Origin: Bolinopsis microptera
Lineage: Eukaryota > Ctenophora > Tentaculata > Lobata > Bolinopsidae
Assembly: GCF_026151205.1 (NCBI RefSeq)
Contig: NC_087084.1
Location: 9,699,453-9,763,452 of the forward strand
DNA: 64,000 nucleotides
Direction: 5' to 3'
Every line of letters starts with the position of its first letter. Positions within the stretch are counted from its first letter, which is position 1. Made by a program: the position numbers and the translations under genes. Below, piece by piece: positions 41,701-53,700 of the stretch. The notes under the pieces were generated by a model, which was not told the DNA's origin, did not search any database, and was given only the letters and a program-made list of their open reading frames with translations.

Positions 41701-44700
41701 ATTTCCTCCCGTCATACCATCTTATAACAGGTAAATGTGCAGTTTTAGAACATTCTATATGTATACATTCTAGATGTATACATTCTACATGTACATTCTA
41801 CATTCTACATGTAGAATGTAGAATGTAGATTAGGTTGGTTCAAAAATCACAAACTTTCTCCGAAAATCAGAGAAACTTTGTGTTTTTTTAAACCAACCTA
41901 AATAGTAGGCCATGGGCCGGATTAGATGCCATGGATTACCGTAAATACAGGGTGGCCCATAAGTGACTACCCACACGCAACCTCTTAATAACTCACGTAA
42001 TTCGTCTCCAAATTGCACCAAAATTTCAGAGATTATAGATATGGGTCAAACTTAGATTTCCTGAAAGTTTCGTAAGCCACGCCCAATTACAGTGGGCGTG
42101 GCGTGACACTCCCTCTTTTTCACTATTGTCTTCATAAAATGAGAACGCTTTAAGCTAAGAACTCAAAATTTTTTGCACACATTTGGCTTGATAATTGAAA
42201 ACTTTTCCAAGAGTTTCAAGTTCATTGGTTAAAATATGGCTGAGTTATGACCATTTTAAAATCCATCGGATATGTGATCCGAGCACTCAGTCAGTGATAT
42301 TTGCACTCAATTAGTGATCTCGTCACCCAATCTGATCAAGAGTAAGGCGTTAGCGTGTATTAATGAGGTTCATTAGGCTTTGATTGGATACCGATGATGA
42401 CTTTGCTAGAAAGGGAAACACAAATTTTTAGGATAAAAACCAGATCGTGACTTTTCAGGAAAAGCCGTTCTCTCCACCACTTCATCCGGTCTAGTAGAGC
42501 CCCAGTGAATTGCATTCTGGGAGTTGACATATCCGTTTATATGGCCTTGTCGCTGTATCAGATTTCGTCCTCAAAGTAGGGATCCACATTCTGCTTGGAC
42601 AGGAATGTGTTGGCGAAATCTATCCTCGATTGGAAATCACGGTCCAAAAGTTTGTGTTTCTTTGTGATTCGGTAGGCCCGGTTCGATGATTCAATGGATG
42701 GTTCATTCCTTTTTATTGATTGTAAGGAACCTGTGACTAGCAGGGCTAACAAGCCCTGAAATGGTGACACCACTATAAATTCGTGTGATAGCGTTTTAGG
42801 TGCAGTCAGCTGTATAGGCCGGCCCATAAGCAGGCTGCAACCAATCAAGCGGTGCATGTGAGCCAAACAGGCCATTAACCAAGTGACGAGATCACTGACT
42901 GAGTGCTCGGATCACGTATCCGATGAGTTTTGAAATGGTCATAACTTAGCCATATTTTAACCAATGAACTTGAAACTTTGGGAAAGGTTTTCAATTATCA
43001 AGCCAAATGTGTGCAAAAAATTTTGAGTTCTTAGCTTAAAGCGTTCTCATTTTATGAAGACAATAGTGAAAAAGAGGGAGTGTCACGCCACGCCCACTGT
43101 AATTGGGTGTGGCTTACGAAACTTTCAGAAAATCTAAGTTTGACCCATATCTATAATCTCTGAAATTTTGGTGCAATTTGGAGACGAATTACGTGAGTTA
43201 TTAAGAGGTTGCGTGTGGGTAGTCACTTATGGGCCACCCTGTAACATATTCTTGACGGCATTATGCTATGGGTAATCATTCTCAGTTTGCTGCAAACAAA
43301 ATGACTTGCTAAATTAACGCAAGGATATTTCCAGTGATTCTGACGATGAGCACGAATATGCTAGCATGGAAATAGCAACACTCTCCAGAATGCGGATCCG
43401 GAATCTTAACGATAAGGCGACCAGCAGCAGACACCAGAGCGAACAGGATGACACGGAGTATGCTACCATCTTGACAAACTTTAAAACGTAGAGAACATCT
43501 CTCAGGCTTAAAAAAATTATGAACAAATAAAAATGCAGGGTTGAAAATGAGTTATAATGGAGAGAAGCTAAAACGGCTTTCAGTTGTTCTTGGTGTGATT
43601 TTTCCTTGATTTATGGATATTAGTTATGAAGTATTTCTATGCAAATTGAAGTTTTTCCAAATGCTTCCTCATAAACACGATCTTCTTCAAATGGAAATGC
43701 ACATTTTATTGCGTGAGTGATTATTTTGATGGTTTTTAAATGACTTTATCGGTGTCTTTGTTTTGATAGGCAATTTGTTTTTTGACACGTTTTCAGTTTT
43801 AAATTTTACATTGCAGCTGATCGAGCATAATTTTTCATTGGTACGCTATGAGTATGGAGCTTGTTTTATTCATCGATTTTCTCGTTTCTGTGTTGGCTTT
43901 TGTATTATAATGAAGTCAATTTCTGTGTTACAATTATATTACTTTGTCTGTTACAATTGAGCTAACATTTTTTAATATTAAATATTAAGTCGTTCATCCA
44001 GAAACATAAACGTCGTTTTGTTGACGTCTAAAATGCTTTCCGTATGTGAAATTGACAAAACGGTATGTGTGTATATATGTATTTAGTCATTTGATTTATC
44101 GATTTGAAATTGTGTTTTCTAATTTTTGATTGTCAGTTTGTTTTTAAAATTTTACTCTTTTTGAACGAAATTCTGAATGCGTATAATATATTGACTCCAA
44201 AACTGCGACAACATTTTTTATGGATACTAAGTCTGGAAACTAAAAAACCATCCACTCTTCCAGTTTTTAAGTTCTCATTAAGAGAGATGCACACTTCTTA
44301 AAATTATGTATTAAAACCTAAAATAATCTAAAAATAAACACAGAAGGTCCGAACGTTGTCATATAATCAATACTATGAGGAACAATTCACAGTTTGGGGG
44401 AGGGGGGGGGGGAACGAACAAACTCTCTAATAAGACTGAACGTGCCATAGATTGGAAACAGGCTGAAACATTTATGGCATCTTTCAAGAACATTGAAGCT
44501 TGAACACACGTGACTGTCGACCAGTGCTTGGCAACTGAATAACGATGGATAACTATTAAACTATTAAGACGTTGTAAGAGTCCGATACCAAGAATCACGT
44601 GTTATCTCAGACCACAACCATCTTATCTAGTTATACTTGACAGTTAGGACAGCAAATACTGTGCCAGTACCTCCAACCACCAAGACATGTTCATAATAAT

Positions 44701-47700
44701 AAACTGAGAAGTTCAATTAATCGCCTGCGTAACCGCGGCAACCTGTCAAAATTTGTAAACGGAGCGTGATTTCTCGATCATATCAACTTGTTGCCATGGT
44801 TCAACACATAGCACCAGTAAGCTTATCGCGACTGTAAAATGTTTTAATCAACAAAAAGATGTTTATTGTAATATTTCATTGGATCGAGCACTAAGAGGGC
44901 ACATAAGCTAATGAAACAGTAGGAACATAACAGTATTAATATAAATACTGAACAGGATAATATTAATATAATGCTACACGAGAATAATGTAACAGCTAGT
45001 ACAAGTGTAATCCTTAAAGAAAACGGCTACAATTTGTGTAATCTTTAAAGAACTTTGAGAACTTTGAGTGCCACTTAGCAGACGGTCTTTTGTGAATCAT
45101 CCCTTTATGGGAGGGTTTAGCATTTATACTCCCTCTCAAAAGCTTGCGGAGTAACTATTTGACAGTTTTCTGTTGTTAACACTTTTATAACGTCACAGTG
45201 CTTAAGAGGGATCGTATAAAAGCAAAACAGGCAAATTAACAAGTTGAACAAATTCCCGCTTTTTCATTATAAGAGTGGCAGTTGTATAATGTATATGAAT
45301 GGGAATTAAATAATTCTTTACGTTGTAATTTGTCTTTGTGATTTATCTTCCATAGTTTGATTATTTTGTGACAGAAGCCGTCAATATAAAGCCCCCGCCG
45401 CCACAATTTGATATAGCAAACAATATTAAAATACTTTAACCATAGTAACAGAAACTTAAAAGACAAGATCAATCCTAGGCGACCTACGTTTAGTGTTTTG
45501 AAATACATTTAGCAGTTTAATGTTTTGTGATAATTGCCGCGCGTTAATCATTTCAAGCATAAACAAGAAACTAATCGATGATCATCTGTCATATGATGAT
45601 TTTAAAAAAATAATATGAACCTGTACCTCTGAGAGCTTTTCACGGAACTAAAGTTTTAATATTTTCAACAAGTAATTTTATTTTTGATTAAGCTGCAGTG
45701 ACAATATAAATTTCGTCGTATAATTTCGCAATTTTTGAACGGACCAGTAATTGCTAATGCGGAAATAAATAACTTTTAGCAAACTAATAAATAACTTTAA
45801 GCAAACTAATCACTTACAATAAATAACGTTAACCTGCACGTTAACCTGCACGTAATAACGTTAACCTGCACGTTAACCTGCGCGTAATAACGTTAACATG
45901 CACGTAATAACGTTAAACCTGCACGTAATATAACGTTAACCTGCAAAGTGCACGTAATAACGTTAACCTGCACGTAAACCTGCACGTAATAACGTTAACC
46001 TGCACGTAATAACGTTAACCTGCACGTAATAACGTTAACCTGCACGTAATAACGTTAACCTGCACGTTAACCTGCACGTAATAACGTTAACCTGCACGTA
46101 CCTCAGTGATGACTGAACTCTTCCTCAGTTTATTCAGTCCTAGTTCCACTTTCTCGCTCAGTATATTACTGCCACTATTCTGAAATTAATCATGTTGTTT
46201 GCTATTGTTCTCGGTTCAAATGAGGTATAAGCTACGTAAAACTACTGCAGAAATGTAATACTTCCTTACGTAAAATAAGTAAGTATTGCTCGCGGTTGAA
46301 TACTGTGAATAGCAATAGAATTATCTAAATAAAGATTAGAGATATTATTGTACTACTATTCACTACAAGAGTACAAGTAGTAATGTTTGAACTACGTTGC
46401 AGAGATTAGAAATATTATTGTACTACTATTCACTACAAGTATAGTAATGTTTACGTTGCAGAGACTAATTTCAAAAGCTCACCTGCATCTCACCGAGCTT
46501 TCGGAACAACTGAAAATAATAACAACTTAAAACGAGTTTAGATACCGTATACTCATATAACGATAACAAATTAAGGTATTAAATAACCGGCTAGTTCAAG
46601 TTGAGGTCTATAAGTATGATTTTATCCGGAGGTCTGAACAAGTAGTAAAGTTTTCTTTAGATCAATAGATACATTTTCCTTTACAAAAAGATGTTTCATG
46701 ACAGCCCTGGATTTTTACAAGTGAAGTTAGCTGAACAAACTCTTAACCCGGGGGAACAAAGATTCATTCTAAAAATAAATGGGAAATTCAATAAAATATA
46801 CTTGTTTTTCTGTCCTATTCGTCTTATATTGGCACAAGATAGGTCTTTGCCACTTTTCAGTTGAATAGTCCACGTACATAAGTACGTAGAAGTACGTAGA
46901 AGTAGAAGTCAACGTATAAAGTCAACGTATAACATATAGGTACAATGGTAGTAACGCTCGGAGGTATGCAAACATTTGGAGGAAGGCAATGCAGATTGCA
47001 GGACAGTCGACAAAATTAGCATAATTAATTAATTATATGTCGCTGATTCACATAATTATTTGTCACTTATTGACGGTTTGGTGTCGTTTAAACTTTTAAA
47101 GGAGTATATACAGGCATTTCAGTCAAGAGACAACTACAAAATTGGTAAGCTAATAACCAAGTTTGTAGCCAACCTACAATTAGCTTCAGAATTCTGTCTC
47201 TTTCGTATAATTCTGTATCTACACAATGGTAAGGTGAACCGTATATTTTATATATATTATACATATGTTAAACTTAATATGATAACAATAAGTGAACTTA
47301 CCGTATACACAAAGGTAAACATTTAAAATGGTATAGGGGGAATCATTCAGGTCGAGTATGCAGCAGCATGCAGTTATTAGTAATATAAATCATATGGTAA
47401 TATTATAATATATTATATATGAGTATTGCTGAAAGCACAGTGTAAGGCCTACACGGACCGCCCCTAACTAGCCAATCCCTGTTTACATGCCGTGTAGCAG
47501 GGGACTAGAAAGAGCTAAACTAGTAAGCGGGGCATAACCAATATGCCAATATGCCAATATTATATATGTTAATATAATAACAATTAGTAATTTACGTGAG
47601 TTAACTCACCGTGCTTATTGGTCCAGTAATGTAAAAGGAATCGTTCCTATTCGTGGCTAGGTAAGATTTAGATTGTACGTGGTTAATAAAGCACTGTGTA

Positions 47701-50700
47701 ATAACTTAGTCACTATATTATTATACATATTATTTATTATATGTTATAACTATTGTACGTATAATAACAATCATGTATAATAACGATCATGTATAATAAC
47801 TTTTATATATAATGACTATTGACTATTACAAATGTGAGTGTTTCCAACGCTGCAAAGTGCTCAACTAATATTTATTATAAGAGCTATTATAATTTTGAAC
47901 AATTAACAAATACATTTGCTTGGTTCAAAATTATAATAACTATTATAATATAATGACATAAGTAAACTACGAAACAAAAGAGTACCTAAAAGAGATTCAG
48001 CAAAGTTCTGGTATATTTACGCTTTATTTGATTCCCTTCGCACTGGACGCGAGGCATTAAGGGTCAGACATTCACGAGCACCCCGCACCTGCCCGATAAT
48101 AATTTAATTAACTAAATAAGATAATTACAATCGATCAGGACCATGATACTAAGATCTACAAACTCTTATGTTCGACGTAAATAATAAACGTATTGTTCCC
48201 ATGAGAGATCAAAATAACAACTTGATATTAAAGTTATTAACGAAAATAAGTTATACCTATCATAAATCCCAATATTATACCTTAAAAGCTTAAACTTTAC
48301 AGATAAATTAATGTAATATATTATAAAATGGTTAGCGTGAAGATGTTTAGTATAAAAAACCGAGAAATTAAACGTCATAATTATCATCAGAAAAATACTA
48401 ATTATAATTTAAAAAATACTAAATATGAATTACACTATTTCACAACATTACTGGGTACTGCAACCCAAACAAAGTATTCTAATCAACGATAAAAATGATA
48501 TTACAAGCACATTAACCCAAGCTTAACTAACTAACTGTGTAACAGAGTCTGGGTGACTAATCTCAAATTAGTGATAGTCTCTGTCTAAATCTAACAAGTC
48601 GGCCATTTACCAAGCTGAGATTTGGTACAGCTTCGGCTGGTGATACACACTCTCTGGCTCGTAGGACTAACCCCCCCCCCCTACAGCTAGTATAGTGCCT
48701 CGGCACAGAGTGGCTTAGGGTTATTGAAAAGGAGATAAGCACCTCAGGCCATCCCAACTTGCGGGAGAGACCTGCCCTTGTATCTTGTTGTATCTAACTC
48801 TAACTCATCATGTTCATGCTATCTCTTCCAGATACACCACCCACCAGGGGATACACTCCTCGGAGCTCAAACTCGCTGCTTTGCTGGAGGAATGACAGTG
48901 AGATCTCCTCTCTGTGGGGTGGTCACACAATGTGATGGCCCTGTTGTTAAAGCATAGGTGACATAGGTAGGTAACTCAAACTCAAACTCAAACTCAAACT
49001 CAAACTCAAACTCAAACTCAAACTCAAACTAAAACTCAAACTCAAACTCAAACTCTTACTCTAACTCTAACTCCAGCTCTGGTCCTCTTCACAAAACCTC
49101 TGGTAAGGCTGCCATTCTATTGGATTCACTCATTCACTAACTTATCAAGGTTTGAGGGCCTTTTATTAGGGTTTAAGGGCCTTATTAACAAGGTTTAAGG
49201 GCCTTGTTACCAAGGTTTAATTAAGGGCCTTGTTATCAAGGTTTAAGGGCTTTGCATAAACTTTAATCAGTAAATTAAACTATGGCAAACTTATTCGTTC
49301 TACTTGCAAAACAAGAATGAGTGTGAATATAAATAAGTTTGGAAACAAGTAAAATGACTGCAAGCGTATTTTGCAGGAAACTTCGAGAAAAATAAAGAAT
49401 ATCTAATAATAGATCCTATAGGGTCTAAAAGGATAAAATCCAATATGAGAAGGTAAATGAACCAATGCATCGTGGATTTAGAGCTACTGCTTGACATGTC
49501 ACTCACAGTACATTACGATTAACGATTAACCATCTGTAACGTTTTTAGTGGCAGAGACCGGTAATTACTCAGCTGAACTACTTGCCAAGTTGTATTAGGA
49601 CCGGTATTTTCTTCAACGATCTGTCATTTCTGTGAACCGATGATGTAATAAGAGCCACTTTTCCAGTTTTACTTTCCAGATCAGGCCGAAGATAGGTGGT
49701 TGAGCCATTAGCAGAAAAACAGAGGTTGAGGTTATTGAATCGTAAAAACAGCTTCCATAGGTTTGGAAAGGATTGAAATTGTAGGGTCAGTGAATAATTA
49801 GTCTTAAATTCTTAAAAATTGTTCGGGCATTTAAACTTTTATCTTAGATTACATAATATTTCGTAGACTAAAATATTTTAAAGATACCTTAGTATTACTG
49901 TAAATTAATTGAAACGTCCTCGCCTACTAGTTTGCCTGGGAAACAGGCTGGGACTGTCATCGAACTGAGGGCGAAACGGCTGTTTCGTGGAGTGAAAATA
50001 CTGAAACATGCCGTGAAATGGTACAAAAACTAACGTTTTTGTTTTCTGTTTCGACCCAGCCGTCTAAAAGCTCGTTGACAGTCTCAGCTTATTTTTGTAC
50101 CACGTGAAAGTTGTATCCTGGGAATTGGATTTGAACATGGTCGGGACAGATTATCCCGGTATGGACCGGTTTGGTTTCTGAGAAACCGTTTCTCAGCAGT
50201 TTGAACCGAGAAAATCAAATCGCTACGGTGGTATGCATCGTTGGAGCACTAATATTGGAATTTGGACAAACTGACACACAAGCACACAAAGACACAGACT
50301 CGCAGACACACAGACACACAGACTCGCAGACTCACAGACCGACACACAGTGTCATTATGTAGTATGAATGTTGAGGAATATTTTGCTGCATTATCGTACG
50401 CAGTGGGAAGGGGTAAAGCAATAAGGCTGGTCGTAGACAAGGTCTCGTACAGTGAATATATCCCCTAGGTTCAGTTAAGTTCGAGTTTGTAAAGATAAAT
50501 AATATGCAGAATTCTGGCGGCTAGAATATGACAGTTTCTGAAAATATCATTGTACTTATAGTCGTTGCAGTATATAATATTATAAACTATATTATAAACT
50601 ATATTTTTATAAACTATATTTTACTTTCTATTGGAGAAATACTTAGTTTTCAATAATTTTATAAATTGCATGCAATTATTGAAAACTACGTTATACTTAT

Positions 50701-53700
50701 AACCTGAATTTTGAATATTTCCACCACAATATTATGTTGACACTTTTATCCACTCAGCTAAAGTGACCTCATCAACAAGAAATATCGCACCAGTGTCCAA
50801 TAGGTACCTAAAACCGACATATCGTACCTTAACAACTAAAGCCAAATCCAAGATTAGTGTGTACCTAAAACCAACATCATACAGCTACTACAAAATCCTA
50901 CTTTTAGTACAAATATCTTATTTATAATTCGAAAGATTATGTTTGTTTGTCGTTTGTCGTCTGTAAGCTAGAGCGTCGATTACATTTTAATCGGCTGTAT
51001 CTTCGGTTGTGACGGATATTTTTGGATGCGATAAAAACTTAGCTTCCTCCCTGTGACCACGGGTTTTCTTATTTCTAGTATTAACTAATGTATAAAATAA
51101 TGAATTGAAGAAGACAAACCTCTTTATTTTTCTGGAAAACAGGATCTTGATCTTCCTTCTCTTCCTTCTGGAATTAAGTTACTCGGTTAGAATTAAGTAA
51201 CTTAGTTAGAATTAAGTTAGATAATCCCCTTCAGTACATTAACTAAAAGACAACTCATCACATGACACATAACAATAAAACCAAAATTACTGAAATTTCA
51301 GTTCGAATGTTCTCGTAATTGATATCAAACAATTGGGTTTCACCAGTGGCGTAACGAAGGGCCTCGCTGACCTCGCTGTGCTGGGCGGGGGTAATCGTCG
51401 TTTGAATGGGTACACGACACACGTACTTATACACGACACACGTACTTAAGTTCGACACGCACTCTAGTTCGACACGTACTGTTCGACACGTACTGTTAGT
51501 AGTAAAACCTAAGGTTTTACTACTAACCTTCGACAAGAAAATTTCGACTGTCGAACTAGAGTACATTCTCACACTTATTCTGCTGTATCCGTACTCAAGT
51601 TCGACACGTACTCTAGTTCGACCCGTACTGTAGTTCGACAAACCCTAATGTTCGACTCTGTCGAACTAAAGTGCGCTACCTGGACTCATGGTCGACACGG
51701 ACTAAACTTCGACAAGAAAACTTCGACTGTCGAACTAGTGTACATTCTTACATTTTTTCTGCTGTATCCAATGAGGTCTAAAATGTACCGAAGTCCGAAC
51801 TCTATAATCCATATCTATGAACATGTTATTCAATGAAATAAATTATTGACTTCAGACTCAATTGTTATCGTTGTGACCCTTTAACAGAATTATAGACTAA
51901 GCGGAAAGATAAAAAACTATCGTGGTAACCCGTACTCCGTTTTGTATATCTAGATTGTAGTTGTAGAGTACGCTATATGAATATCTACCAAATACCACAC
52001 TTTATATTATCACAAACGACTAGTAACCGAGTACCGGTCTAGAGATTTGGCTGCTGAACCGGAAACAGTCGGATATCAATCTATTTTGGACTCTAGTTCG
52101 ACACGTACCGAAGTTCGACAAGGGTGATATCTGGCGAACTTAAATTAATTTTGAACATATTGCAACGTTACGCCCCTAGACTTTGAACAACAATCGCACG
52201 GAGGTTCCAGCGAAAATCAAAATCAAAAATATTCCAAAACCTACGATCTAATAATGTTCCCCTAGGTTGTCCTTTATACTACTTCAACTACTTCTACTAC
52301 TTAATGGGAAAACTGTTGTCCACTGGTCCAGGTAAATGCGTATTATAGTTAAGCAGTGAGCTAGACTACTACTACTTCTTCCAGGGCTACTACTACTAGC
52401 ACAGCTAGAGTTCCAATGCATGGAATTTTATAACATCAAACAACTAAAATCATTCATAAAATCATCAAACGCCAGATATCCCTGCTCCTTATTTATACGG
52501 TGACTAAAATTTAGTAACGATATAATTACAGTACGGTATCGTAAAGATGATCGAAATTCTGAAAATGTATAATAAACCCTTTTACTCTTTAGCATCTTAC
52601 TACCCTTTAAATCGTAAACGAAGAACTGCAATTTGGCCACCATATGAAGATCTAGAGAGGTTATATAAACTGCTTAACCTACAATTTGGAATGTTACGGA
52701 CATCCATGTAGGTATATGCGGGCTAGTTGTGACTAGTTGTGACTAGTTGTGACTAGTTGTGACTATTTGTGACCATTTATGACCAGTTGTGAGTGATTGA
52801 TTATAGCTTCCCCGTAAAATTAAAACGGTGGAAATGATTATCTTTAAGATCTGTGAAAGTGAGGATGCAAGGTTTGATATCTTATTACCATAATTTATTT
52901 TCTCCTAAAAAGGACACGGTGTTTATCAGCGCTCTTTACCCGTTAAATAGGAAATGTCAGAATTAACTGCAGGTTTTTACTAAGCTTTCAGTACATTTAA
53001 AGTAATAATTTTGGTATTAATTCCGAGCACGTGCTAAAGTACTCGATATCAAGTTTGTTTGATGTGTTTTTAAACGCGGATTCCGAATCTCCCCACATTA
53101 CATAGGGTTAAAATATTTTCCCCCAGTTATTAGCTTAAAAAACTGTTTTTATCACGCGACATGGCCATATAAGGAAGTAGGTCAAATACTGCAGAATATC
53201 GCGGAATACCGTGATAACTTAATAATAACGTACCTCAGAGGCACCATTATACCGTGATAACTTAATAATAACGTACCTCAGAGGCACCAATATACCGTGA
53301 TAACTTAATAATAACGTACCTCAGAGGCACCATTATACCGTGATAACTTAATAATAACGTACCTCAGAGGCACCATTATACCGTGATAACTTAATAATAA
53401 CGTACCTCAGAGGCACCAATATACCGTGATAACTTAATAATAACGTACCTCAGAGGTACCAGTATACCGTGATAACTTAATAATAACGTACCTCAGAGGC
53501 ACCATTATACCGTGATAACTTAATAATAACGTACCTCAGAGGCACCAATATACCGTGATAACTTAATAATAACGTACCTCAGAGGCACCATTATACCGTG
53601 ATAACTTAATAATAACGTACCTCAGAGGCACCAATATACCGTGATAACTTAATAATAACGTACCTCAGAGGCACCATTATACCGTGATAACTTAATAATA

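Larger units (their letters stand above)
36069..43334 (+). other. Receptor intron, alternative to a stop codon at its first bases
   Basis: The intron starts GGTAAGAAG read as CG|GTAAGA; unspliced, the same bases give CGG-TAA, ending the protein as VDKR. It is almost wholly occupied by a 5.3 kb inverted-repeat element and a 1.3 kb Tc1/mariner-like element. Both protein ends are possible; RNA data must decide. Confidence 0.55.

Noticed and set aside
50829-50866. 38-nt exon on the minus strand bounded by GTTTTAG and AAG|GTACGA
   Set aside because: Needs a one-base start, while both neighbours require phase 0; lies in a short direct repeat.
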